NCBI GenBank assembly: GCA_964444125.1
Contig: CAYUFB010000006.1
Coordinates: 1-49,097, forward strand
Reading direction: 5' to 3'
Origin: CAYUFB01 sp964444125
GTDB lineage: Bacteria > Patescibacteriota > Dojkabacteria > B142 > JAFGMG01
DNA: 49,097 nucleotides
Shown here piece after piece: positions 40,300-49,068 of the stretch (position 1 is its first letter; each line of letters starts with the position of its first letter). The translations under genes were made by a program, and so were the position numbers. Below the pieces are notes generated by a model that saw nothing but the letters and a program-made list of their open reading frames with translations, was not told the DNA's origin and made no database searches.

Positions 40300-43209
40300 A
40301 TGCTACCGAATGGACCATACAACCCACAACAAAACGAACTTGATATACTGAAATACTGGCTAGAAAACAAATTCTTCAAACCGGAATACCATAAAGACAA
40401 AGGACTTTTGAGCACAGATGAGATGAAAAATGATGGAAGAGATTCTTTCTGTATTATAAATCCCCCCCCCAATGCCTACATGAGGCCGCATATTGGAAAT
40501 GTCTCCGGATATGCCTATCAAGACATCTTCCTTCGATACAATAGACTGAAAGGCAAAAAAGTATTTGGCCAACCAGGCAAGGATCATGCTGGCATACAAG
40601 GAGAGGTAGTGTTAGAAAAGATTTTTTTGGAGAACAAAGGCAAGACGAAACATGATATGGGAAGAGAGAAATTTTACTTGTCAGCATATTCTCATTTCGA
40701 GAAACTTATGCCAAAAGTTATAGATGATGAACAAAGGATCGGATTGTCCAGTGACTACGATAGGAACCTTTTCACACTTGATCCAAAAGTCGTCAAAACA
40801 GTATTAGGTACTTTCGAGAAAATGTTTAATGAAAAAATGATTTATAAAGGAGTCAGGATTGTTAATTGGGATCCGATTGCCAAAACGACACTATCCGATA
40901 TTGATACAATAAGAGAAGAAAGAGATAGTGAACTTGTATATATCAAATACCCCTTAGCCGAACAAACAGACGAGGAATCATTTATTGTTGTCGCAACTAC
41001 TAGACCTGAGACCATGCTTGGAGATACCGCAGTTGTTGTAAATCCCAATGACGAAAGATACAAAGACTTAGTTGGTAAGAAGTTATTATTGCCACTAGTA
41101 AATCGAGAAATCCCAATCATCACCTCCCCTCATGTGGATGTTGAATTTGGGACTGGAGCAGTGAAATTGACCCCAGCGCACTCGATGGATGATTACAAAA
41201 TGATGAATGAGTGGAACCAGCAGCATCCAGCATCCAGTATTCAGTATTCAGTAAATAACTCAACACTAGACTATATCAACGTTATCGACAAAGACGCAAA
41301 AATGACAGGTCCCATACCAGCAAAGTACAAGGGACTCACTACGCAAGAATGCAGAAAAGTCATTATCGAAGATTTGGACAAATTAGGTCTTATTGTCAAA
41401 AGAGAGCCCCATAGCCATGCCGTGATGATTGGAGAAAGGTCGAAGGCAGTAATTGAGCAGATAATGTCTTCTCAATGGTTTATCGATGTTGAGAAACTCA
41501 AACAACCAGCGATTGACGCAGTCAAAAACAAAAAGATTAGAATCCATCCAGAATATATGGAGAAGAAATATCTCAACTGGATGGAGAATCTCCATGATTG
41601 GCCGGTTTCCAGATCGCTTTGGTGGGGATATAGAATTCCAGTCTGGTATAAAGGATCCTTGGAAGAAAAAATCGACCAGGAAACCGGCCAGATTATCGAA
41701 ACTATCGACGGGATAGAAATTGATAATATCCAGGATGCACTAGAAAAGGATCTAATCAAAGTCCAGCAGGACAAGCCCACTTCAAAGCAAAATGGTTCTC
41801 AAAAGTTAACTTTGAGCGCCGTAAGACATGGAGAAACAGACGAGAACAGAAAAGGAATTTTTGCTGGAAGACTTGATGCAAAATTGAATCAAACAGGCAT
41901 AGAGCAAGCAGAAAATTTCGCTATCACACAAGATTTATCAAGCTTTGATCTAATCATCACCTCCCCTCTTTCTCGTGCAAAAGATACAGCAGAGATTATT
42001 TCTAAAAAGACAGGAATCGAACTTATTGAAGATGAATTATTAGTTGAAAGAGATTTCGGGATTTTGCAAGGCAAAACATGGGATCAAATTTGCGCAGAAT
42101 ATCCGGAGATAACTAAGGATATTAGCGAGAAATATCAAGAGGAAATCAGAGGTGGAGAGAGCGTCAAAGAAGTAGAAGCACGAGTTGATAAATTCTTAGA
42201 AAAAGTAAAAAAAGAAAATAGTGGAAGAAAAATACTAATTGTAACCCACACAGGCATATTAAGGATTCTTCGCAGAAAACTTGGCGGAGAAACTGTTGAA
42301 GAAACAAGAAAAAATGATTCTGATAACCTGCAATTATACAATTTCTCCAATCTCTTTGAAGAAAACTGGATACAAGATAAAGACGTACTTGATACCTGGT
42401 TTTCATCTGGACAATGGCCATATGCCACACTTATAGCCAATGATCTTATCGACTCATTCTATCCAACAGATATTATGGAGACTGGGTATGACATATTAGA
42501 GTTATGGGTAAGTCGTATGATTATGTTAGGACTTTATACTCAAAAGGAGATCCCATTTAAAGATGTATACTTACATGGATTAGTCAAAGCTCCTGATGGT
42601 CAAAAAATGAGCAAGTCTAAGGGCAATGTGATTCAACCTGATGAGATAATCTCAAAGTATGGAGCAGATGTCTTAAGGCTTATGTATATCGTTGGCAATA
42701 AAGCTGGTGCTGGGTACCCGATTAATTACGAGAAACTTGAAGGATACAAAAGATTTCTAAACAAAATCTGGAATGCTTCAAAGTTCGTGCTCTCAAATAT
42801 TCAAGATATTTCTGCTTTTGAACCTGAGAACCTCGATAATCCAACTGATATCAAATTGTTAGAAAAAATTGAAGAATTGAAAGCTGATATTGCAAGACAT
42901 ATTGAAGCATTTCGACCAGGGCTTGCTGCAGAACTAATTTATTCAAGTTTTTGGCATGATTTTTGTGATATTGATCTTGAAAGTTACAAACCAAGACTAT
43001 ATACGAAAGACAAAGAGGGAAATATAATCAACCAGACTGATGAAGCTATCAAATCAAGAATGGATGCTCAAATTACACTTGCTATTGCCTTAAAAGAATA
43101 CCTGAAACTCATGCATCCATTTATTCCATTTATTACAGAGACGATCTGGCAAAAACTGCCGGAAAATCTTAAAGACCATAAGAGCATAATGTATTCTAGT
43201 TGGGATTGA
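40300..43209 (+). CDS. valS: Valyl-tRNA synthetase with inserted histidine-phosphatase domain
   Basis: This class I synthetase charges tRNA-Val. At 969 residues it is about 100-150 longer than expected. HIGH is HIGN at 64-67 (PPPNAYMRPHIGN); the editing domain has VVATTRPETMLGDTAV; KMSKS is at 769-773. Between RIPVWYKG (near 445-455) and WIQDKDVLDTWFSSG (690 on), where ValRS normally has a short loop, about 185 residues of a histidine phosphatase are inserted (about 500-686). RHG is at 509-511, with SPLSRAKDTA, VERDFGILQG and IVTHTGILR: all catalytic residues are kept. The insertion is in frame, and the synthetase motifs on both sides are intact. The C-terminal coiled coil of ValRS seems short or absent. 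Confidence 0.95.
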   Translation: MLPNGPYNPQQNELDILKYWLENKFFKPEYHKDKGLLSTDEMKNDGRDSFCIINPPPNAYMRPHIGNVSGYAYQDIFLRYNRLKGKKVFGQPGKDHAGIQGEVVLEKIFLENKGKTKHDMGREKFYLSAYSHFEKLMPKVIDDEQRIGLSSDYDRNLFTLDPKVVKTVLGTFEKMFNEKMIYKGVRIVNWDPIAKTTLSDIDTIREERDSELVYIKYPLAEQTDEESFIVVATTRPETMLGDTAVVVNPNDERYKDLVGKKLLLPLVNREIPIITSPHVDVEFGTGAVKLTPAHSMDDYKMMNEWNQQHPASSIQYSVNNSTLDYINVIDKDAKMTGPIPAKYKGLTTQECRKVIIEDLDKLGLIVKREPHSHAVMIGERSKAVIEQIMSSQWFIDVEKLKQPAIDAVKNKKIRIHPEYMEKKYLNWMENLHDWPVSRSLWWGYRIPVWYKGSLEEKIDQETGQIIETIDGIEIDNIQDALEKDLIKVQQDKPTSKQNGSQKLTLSAVRHGETDENRKGIFAGRLDAKLNQTGIEQAENFAITQDLSSFDLIITSPLSRAKDTAEIISKKTGIELIEDELLVERDFGILQGKTWDQICAEYPEITKDISEKYQEEIRGGESVKEVEARVDKFLEKVKKENSGRKILIVTHTGILRILRRKLGGETVEETRKNDSDNLQLYNFSNLFEENWIQDKDVLDTWFSSGQWPYATLIANDLIDSFYPTDIMETGYDILELWVSRMIMLGLYTQKEIPFKDVYLHGLVKAPDGQKMSKSKGNVIQPDEIISKYGADVLRLMYIVGNKAGAGYPINYEKLEGYKRFLNKIWNASKFVLSNIQDISAFEPENLDNPTDIKLLEKIEELKADIARHIEAFRPGLAAELIYSSFWHDFCDIDLESYKPRLYTKDKEGNIINQTDEAIKSRMDAQITLAIALKEYLKLMHPFIPFITETIWQKLPENLKDHKSIMYSSWD

Positions 43210-43212
43210 TAA

Positions 43213-43401
43213 TTATGGCTCAGGAATATTAGTTTGAGGATTTTCACTTGATTCTAAAGGAAAACTTAAGGCGAATTTTGTGATAAAACCTTCAGGGAAA
43301 TCTAGTTCTTCTGGGTTTAGTGCTTGTATAATTATTTGCTCGCCTTCTCTTCTCGCCTTGATACCAAATGCTCCATCAGAATCAATTGAAGCCACCGTCA
43401 A
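43213..43401 (-). CDS. C-terminal end of the frameshifted histidine kinase
   Basis: This frame carries the last 62 residues of the HATPase domain in a different frame from the rest of the kinase gene. Reading back from here in this frame gives SIIENLRDGQDVLTVASIDS, which continues the G2 box GTGMGL of the upstream frame directly. It is therefore not an independent gene; the MTVASID start is artificial. See 43382-44362. Confidence 0.6.
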   Translation of the reverse strand: MTVASIDSDGAFGIKARREGEQIIIQALNPEELDFPEGFITKFALSFPLESSENPQTNIPEP

Positions 43402-44362
43402 AACATCCTGACCATCTCTTAGGTTTTCTATAATAGCTTAATCCCATGCCAGTACCTTCGATTTCTCCGGCATTCTCACCTCTATAATGTTCCTGCAATA
43501 TTGGTGGCAGTAGACCTTCTCCAAACTGCAAGTCCTGCCTAGATATACCTATCCCTCTGTCATAAAAAGTAAAAATAGCATTATCATTTTCCTTTTCAAC
43601 AGATAATATTGCTGATTGATCTTCACCATATTTTCTGGCATTTATTGCAAGTTCTTTTATTCCCATAAATACGTTCTCATTTATTATAAGCTTCATATCT
43701 TCTTTTGAAAGCTTTGTTCCAGGCTGAGTCATTCCATGCACAATTTCCCCTTCAAGGAAACTTAATTCATTATGTACTGAAAAAAATAATTTACAATTCC
43801 TGATCGTATCCCAAATCGTAAATTCATAGGATCCATCAATGCATCTTGCCAAATCTACATAATGACTGTGAAGATTACCGATCAATTCGGCCCCTGGTTT
43901 GGACAACTTACTTTGCAAAGCAATACGTGGAACAATATTCCTTATTTCATGCCTTTTTTGTGAGCTTACACCTAAACTTCTTTCCGATATACCAAAAACT
44001 CTATCCATCACTGCTATTATATCTTCAGTCTGTGCGTCAAGGGATAAGACGCCTATTCGCCCTGTTTTTATGTCCAAATCTTTAAATAAAAAGTATCCCC
44101 CTTGAGTATTATTATTTTCAGACCCGTTGTCGGATCTTTCGCCTGGGTATGTATTACATAATGAATCATCTAACGCTTGACTATCTAACCAAGCGACCAT
44201 ATTAATTAATTTAACTGGATCAGGATCATCTAAATTATGAAAAACTTGATACTTGATAATACCTGGTTGAGTATCGATTTCTATCATAGATCCATTCGGA
44301 ATTTCTTGCTGAAAGGTTATATCCGTAGGAATGTTAATTTCTATTTGACTAACAGGAGGCAT
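43382..44362 (-). pseudogene. Soluble histidine-kinase-like protein, frame broken near the 3' end
   Basis: The frame has a 155-residue N-terminal region of unknown fold, an acceptor-like helix RHEIRNIVPRIALQSKL, and an HATPase domain with N box (IKELAINARKYGE), G1 (FYDRGIGIS) and G2 (GTGMGL). It then runs out of frame (SYYRKPKRWSG). Removing one base near 43431-43440 joins GTGMGLS to IIENLRDGQDVL and restores a kinase of about 380 residues. The break is not in a homopolymer. It has no membrane segment and no partner regulator. Start may be ATG 44362. A one-base sequencing error or a recent inactivation are both possible; programmed frameshifting is less likely, as no slippery heptamer is seen. 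Confidence 0.65.
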
Positions 44363-44373
44363 GGGAGAATTTT

Positions 44374-45282
44374 TTATAAACTTAAAGCTTCGATAATATT
44401 TTTCAAATACGACGGCTCATTTCTCTGACCCCTATATGGAGCGGGTGCAAGAAACGGACCATCCGTCTCAAAGAGGACCTGAGCATCATACAAGCTTTTT
44501 AGTTCATTTTGCAAATAAATCGATGATAAACGAGATATACCAGTATTGAGTGATATATGTTTAATTAATTGTGCCTTAAGAAGATTTGCGCCTTTGTAGG
44601 TAGAAATTGCATTGATTCCTATATAATAACCCGAATTTATTATTTCCTTCCATTTACTCTCAAAGATTGCTTCTGTATCTAGATTATCTGGAGTTAGTGA
44701 ATGAAATACTGCTTTTCTTTTTTCTATTTTTTCAGATATTAAAATCTTCAGCACTTTATCAATCGCGTTTCTACTATGAATAGAAAGTGGCATGTTATTT
44801 GCCTTGGCAACTTGGGAGTGTACTTTAAATAAATCTGCCTGCCTGTCTAGTGATATTCTTCTAATTCTCTCCTCCAAATCAGATTTTTGTAGCCAGTAAT
44901 TATCAATCCCCGTTTCTCCGATCATAATTACTTTTTCCTGCTTTGCTAGTGAATTTAGTTCCTTTTTTATAAACTCTAACCAATTTTGGAAACCAACATC
45001 ATCTAAATCAAATATCTGCTCATCAAATAGGTCGCTTCCTGGGATCAAGATTTCTGGATCGACTCCAACTGACGCGTATACTTGTTTATACTTTTTGGCA
45101 CTTGCTATAGCTTTAATTGAACTATCAAGGTCAACTCCTATATCTATGATGAATTCTACATTAGCCCCTATAGCTCTAGTTACAACATCATTTCTGTCAT
45201 CATCATAGGCCAAATCATTAAGATGGCAATGCGAATCAAACAATACGTTTTTTTGGATTATTTCTTCAAACGTCTTCATCAA
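44374..45282 (-). CDS. tatD: TatD family metal-dependent hydrolase (DNase)
   Basis: The 302-residue TIM-barrel enzyme has the TatD metal ligands: DSHCHLND at the start (HxH), the Glu in MIGETGID, the His in SIHSRNA and in VFHSLT, and the Asp in FETDGPFLAPAPYRG. It is complete and likely active as a 3'-5' exonuclease on DNA. It is longer than usual by about 40 residues, with insertions around residue 85 and 215. Its ATG overlaps the metG stop by 4 bp (ATGA), a common pairing of these two genes. Confidence 0.93.
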   Translation of the reverse strand: MMKTFEEIIQKNVLFDSHCHLNDLAYDDDRNDVVTRAIGANVEFIIDIGVDLDSSIKAIASAKKYKQVYASVGVDPEILIPGSDLFDEQIFDLDDVGFQNWLEFIKKELNSLAKQEKVIMIGETGIDNYWLQKSDLEERIRRISLDRQADLFKVHSQVAKANNMPLSIHSRNAIDKVLKILISEKIEKRKAVFHSLTPDNLDTEAIFESKWKEIINSGYYIGINAISTYKGANLLKAQLIKHISLNTGISRLSSIYLQNELKSLYDAQVLFETDGPFLAPAPYRGQRNEPSYLKNIIEALSL

Positions 45283-47522
45283 ACTCTAACTTTAGCTAAA
45301 GTATCTTTTTCTAGTACTTCTAGTATTGATTTACCAAGAGCATTTTCGTCAGCTTTAATTATGTATATCCCATCGTGATCGTCTGATATTCCAATCTCAT
45401 CACAAGCCAAGATCATACCACTAGATTCAACCCCCCTAATAGCTTTTTTCTCCAGGCGAATTTCTTTACCATCATTTATCAACCATCCAGGTACAACATT
45501 CCCCTCACTAAGATATGGGACATATTGTCCTACTTCGACATTTGATGCGCCGGTTACTATCACGTTTTCACTATTTCCATCAGTTATAGTCACAAGCAAA
45601 AGCCTATCTGCATCAGGATGTTTCTCAATATTTATAATCTTCACAATTTTAATCGGTGCAAGCAATTTCGCTATTTCCTCTTTGCTTAATTTCAAACTTT
45701 CTTTCTCGTCTACTTTGACAAATTTCTCGATATCCTCGTCCTCAATTTTTTTAAATAGAGGTTTAACGTTGTTTACATTTTCTAAAGCAATAATTGGATT
45801 CAATTCAAACAAATCTCGTCCTACTTGAACCTCCTTCTCTTTGAACCCTAACATCTTTGTCAATCTATCGTATGCATCAGGAAGAAATGGGCGCATGCCC
45901 AACCTCAAATATTCAACAATATTTAAAAGCAAAAACATCCCAGACACAGTTTCGTAATCATGATAATAGTTTTTTTCTTTCACTTTCAGCCACAACTTAA
46001 ACATATCAAACCGGTAATTCCCAATTCTAGAAATTTCCATTAACTCCTTAATAGCCTCTACAAATCTGCACTCAGCTAAATACTTTTGCATATAATCAAA
46101 ATGATCTCTTACTTGATCAAGTACAGCACTTGTTTCAGATTCAAATTTAATATCAGACACAGATAACTCTGACAATCTGATTTCCTTTTCATATTGACTA
46201 AAATACCTAGAATAGAAAACCAATGTTCTATTTATAAAATTCCCCAAATTAGCAACTAGTTCATTATTATTAGCTTCCTTAAATCTTTCCCAAGTGAAAT
46301 TGCTCTCTTTGTTTTCTGGAAGATTGGAAAGGATGAAGTACCTAACTGCATCAGTTCCAAAAGCTTCAGCTATTTCTTTGCTATCTATAACATTCCCTCG
46401 ACTTTTAGAAAACTTGCCGTTGTTGAGGTTCATAAATTTGTTGACCACTACGTTATACGGCAATGTATAGCCTTTTTGGGATCCAATTAATTCTCCTGGC
46501 CACATTAGAGTATGAAAAACAAGATTGTCTTGGCCCATGAAATAATAATGTCTAGAAGTTTTATCCAGCCACCACTCTTTCCAGTCATCACTTTGGCCCT
46601 TGTACTTTCTGAAGATATAATCATTTGTAACTTGCTTTTGATCCGTCATTTCTTTGGCGTAGAGCGACCACTCTTGTGGGGCGCTTAAATAACCGATTAC
46701 AGCTTCAAACCAGACATAAATTCTTTTATTCTCAATATTTTCTACTAGCTTATCCTGTGGTATGCGATCAACTGGTAATTCAATACCCCAATTGATATCA
46801 CGAGTTATCGCTCTTTTGTTCATTCCTTCTTTTAACCATCCTTTTGCCTCTTTGTAGACCCAATTTCGCCATATCTCTTTTTTATCTTCGCCATCGACCT
46901 TCCCATCCAAATAATCCTCGAGTTCTTTTTCAAGCTTCTGGAAATCAAGGAAATAATGCTCGCTGTCTTTTAGTTCCACCTTCTCCCCTGTTTTTTTGCT
47001 TACAGGATTTATCAGTTCACCCTCCTTTAGCCATCTGCCACAACTTTCACATTGGTCACTTCGCTGCTCTGCTGCCTTGCAATATAGACAAGTGCCTTCA
47101 ACATATCTATCCGGCAAAAACTCATCGTCTTTGGGCGAATAATACTGCTTCATAGTATCCTTGATGATGTACTCGTTGTTCAATAAATCAATAAACAAAT
47201 CCTGGACGACATTTTTGTGTGTTTCAGTTGTAGTTTTCGTATACAAATTATAATCAAGATCATAAAGCTCAAATAATTCGATATCTTTTTTATGATATTT
47301 TTTGACAACTTCTTTTGGAGAGATTTTTTCTTTTTCTGCTTGGACTGTGATAGGAGTACCATGGCAATCAGATCCAGACACCATCAGCACATCATATCCT
47401 TTGATTCTCGAGTATCTTGCAAAAACATCTGCTGGAAGCAAGTAGCCCGCCAAATGTCCTACATGGATATCCCCGTTTACATATGGCCAAGCAACTGCTA
47501 CTAATACTTTTTTCATAGTCAT
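45279..47522 (-). CDS. metG: Methionyl-tRNA synthetase with C-terminal tRNA-binding domain
   Basis: This class I synthetase charges initiator and elongator tRNA-Met. The 747-residue protein has HIGH as HVGH (NGDIHVGHLAG), a zinc knuckle with CLYCKAAEQ and CESCGRW, and KMSKS as KFSKS (NNGKFSKSRGNV). The anticodon domain is followed by a Trbp111/EMAP-like domain (IVKIINIEKHPDADRLLLV, VTGASNVEVGQYVP, MILACDEIG) that helps dimerisation and tRNA binding. Its start can be ATG 47522 or ATG 47516 (MKKVLVAVAWPYVNG), two codons in. Length and domain set are normal. Confidence 0.97.
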   Translation of the reverse strand: MTMKKVLVAVAWPYVNGDIHVGHLAGYLLPADVFARYSRIKGYDVLMVSGSDCHGTPITVQAEKEKISPKEVVKKYHKKDIELFELYDLDYNLYTKTTTETHKNVVQDLFIDLLNNEYIIKDTMKQYYSPKDDEFLPDRYVEGTCLYCKAAEQRSDQCESCGRWLKEGELINPVSKKTGEKVELKDSEHYFLDFQKLEKELEDYLDGKVDGEDKKEIWRNWVYKEAKGWLKEGMNKRAITRDINWGIELPVDRIPQDKLVENIENKRIYVWFEAVIGYLSAPQEWSLYAKEMTDQKQVTNDYIFRKYKGQSDDWKEWWLDKTSRHYYFMGQDNLVFHTLMWPGELIGSQKGYTLPYNVVVNKFMNLNNGKFSKSRGNVIDSKEIAEAFGTDAVRYFILSNLPENKESNFTWERFKEANNNELVANLGNFINRTLVFYSRYFSQYEKEIRLSELSVSDIKFESETSAVLDQVRDHFDYMQKYLAECRFVEAIKELMEISRIGNYRFDMFKLWLKVKEKNYYHDYETVSGMFLLLNIVEYLRLGMRPFLPDAYDRLTKMLGFKEKEVQVGRDLFELNPIIALENVNNVKPLFKKIEDEDIEKFVKVDEKESLKLSKEEIAKLLAPIKIVKIINIEKHPDADRLLLVTITDGNSENVIVTGASNVEVGQYVPYLSEGNVVPGWLINDGKEIRLEKKAIRGVESSGMILACDEIGISDDHDGIYIIKADENALGKSILEVLEKDTLAKVRV

Positions 47523-47545
47523 AAATTATTAATTTTTTGATTATA

Positions 47546-48010
47546 TCACTCTTTAGAAAGCGAGTACTCTACAAATATAACTATAGCCAAGAAAATAAGG
47601 CCAGTATAGATATCTAAAAGAGCAAACAACCGAAGCAAGATTAATAATACTATAAATAGATTGGCTAGAGCTGCTCTTCGGAGCGCTTGCTTCAAGTTCG
47701 GCTCTTCATAGAATTTCTTGAAAAATAGCTTATCAATAACTAGATGCACAAAAACTATAACACATCCAACCGAGAGACTGGAAAATAATAGAAGTAACCC
47801 AAGATTAATAAAATTTAGGTACTTAGATACCAATCCAAGTTCAATAGCATCATCTAAAAAAACGATCGCCTGATCTTGAGATACAACTTCATCTCTTCCA
47901 AAATCGGCAATCAATTTTTCTTTATCCCATGGGGATGTCGATACGAAAAGATATTGGGCAATATAACCAAACACAAAAGCCGAAACAACCAATACCCATA
48001 AATATCTCAT
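47546..48010 (-). CDS. Membrane protein with about four transmembrane segments, unknown function
   Basis: I do not recognise this 154-residue protein. Hydrophobic segments are at about 3-22, 62-90, 112-128 and 130-148. The stretch between the first two is polar (EKLIADFGRDEVVSQDQAI). Its gene lies 30 bp after the permuted DsbA-like gene on the same strand and may be cotranscribed; that would suggest a link to exported-protein redox chemistry, but it lacks the Cys pairs of DsbB or VKOR. Confidence 0.6.
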   Translation of the reverse strand: MRYLWVLVVSAFVFGYIAQYLFVSTSPWDKEKLIADFGRDEVVSQDQAIVFLDDAIELGLVSKYLNFINLGLLLLFSSLSVGCVIVFVHLVIDKLFFKKFYEEPNLKQALRRAALANLFIVLLILLRLFALLDIYTGLIFLAIVIFVEYSLSKE

Positions 48011-48040
48011 AGAACTTAAGCAGTTAATTTCAAATAATTT

Positions 48041-49015
48041 TTATTTCTGGGTCACTCCAAAGAGTAAATCATGATAAACAGGATATTTTCCTTGTTCTGC
48101 TGCACATCTTGCAGCAATTGCAGCACGTCTTGCTTTAGGGTGACTTGACTCTATTGGATAATCCCTAAATACAAACCTTACTTCATTTTTGTCGATGTAT
48201 TTTTCTTTAAGTTCAGATAAAGTATCTTGTGCAAATATCTGACAGTATGGACATTCATAGTCACTGTAAGCGATAAGGACGATAGAAGCTTTTTTGTCCC
48301 CAATACTAAGTCCATCACCTAATTCATACTCCCTAACATCATATAAAGCTAATTCTGTATCAAGCGCCTTTTGGGCATACTCAGTTAAATCCTCATCAGA
48401 CACTCCTTGAGAGCTGTACGCTTCTTTGATTTTCACTAAAATTTCTTCTTTTGTGCCATAATTATCAAGGATCAATTGATCTCTAACTTCCTCAAGAGAT
48501 TTTGTTTTTAGACCCTCGATAAGTTCTTCATAATAAGAGGCCTCCTGAGCACCTCCTGCATAAAAACCCTTGACCTTGTCGTTTTCGTACTTTCCAATAA
48601 TGACATGTGGCGTACCTCTCAAATTCACATCTTCAGCTGATTCTAATTCCTGATCAATTACGTCGTTGTATTTTTCTTCTTCCAAACACTTGTCGAATTT
48701 TGAAGTTTTCAATTTTGCTTCTCTAGCATACTCTTTGAGACAACCTAAACTTAATCTATCTAATTTGTCACATTCAAATTTCTGCCCCCCAAATATCGAT
48801 TGATTCGATAAAAGTAATACTACTCCTAGGAGAAACAATACCGAAGCAATGACTATTGCAATGGGTAAATAGATGGGGCTAAAATTTACAACAAGCTCTG
48901 AATCCTTTTTCACGACAATTGGTTCCTTTTTCGCTTTAACTTTTTCCTCTTTCTTTTTTTGCTTAACAGCTGTTTTTTTGACAACCTTTTCTTCCAGATT
49001 TGCTTTTTTGGCCAT
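48041..49015 (-). CDS. Membrane-anchored DsbA-like thioredoxin-fold protein, circularly permuted
   Basis: The 324-residue protein has a Lys-rich cytoplasmic tail (1-38), a membrane anchor (about 49-70) and an extracytoplasmic part. The order of the DsbA (Thioredoxin_4) fold is swapped. Residues 85-170 look like the C-terminal half: LKEYAREAKLKTSKFDKCL, then the cis-Pro loop RGTPHVIIG (134-136) and the final helix. Residues 236-324 look like the N-terminal half: SIVLIAYSDYECPYCQIF (CPYC 255-258), VRFVFRDYPI, HPKARRAAIAARCAAEQGKY and YHDLLFG, where the protein ends. A helical linker of about 65 residues (171-235) joins them. Together they make one complete fold. Predicted role: disulfide formation or isomerisation in exported proteins. 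Confidence 0.85.
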   Translation of the reverse strand: MAKKANLEEKVVKKTAVKQKKKEEKVKAKKEPIVVKKDSELVVNFSPIYLPIAIVIASVLFLLGVVLLLSNQSIFGGQKFECDKLDRLSLGCLKEYAREAKLKTSKFDKCLEEEKYNDVIDQELESAEDVNLRGTPHVIIGKYENDKVKGFYAGGAQEASYYEELIEGLKTKSLEEVRDQLILDNYGTKEEILVKIKEAYSSQGVSDEDLTEYAQKALDTELALYDVREYELGDGLSIGDKKASIVLIAYSDYECPYCQIFAQDTLSELKEKYIDKNEVRFVFRDYPIESSHPKARRAAIAARCAAEQGKYPVYHDLLFGVTQK

Positions 49016-49062
49016 AATTATTTAATAAGAAAATATAAAAATATTTAACTCAACTAAATCCC

Positions 49063-49068
49063 ATTATA
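49063..49068 (-). promoter_or_regulatory. -10 element upstream of the DsbA-like gene
   Basis: The minus strand reads GTA-TATAAT-GGG (TATAAT complementary to 49063-49068), 48 bases before the ATG. No good -35 is visible before the window ends. Confidence 0.4.

Noticed and set aside
43213..43401. Independent small gene
   Set aside because: It continues the ATP-binding domain of the kinase gene in another frame.
48041..48100. Simple truncation of a DsbA by a premature stop
   Set aside because: The missing C-terminal half is present earlier in the same protein (residues 85-170), so permutation explains the short end better.
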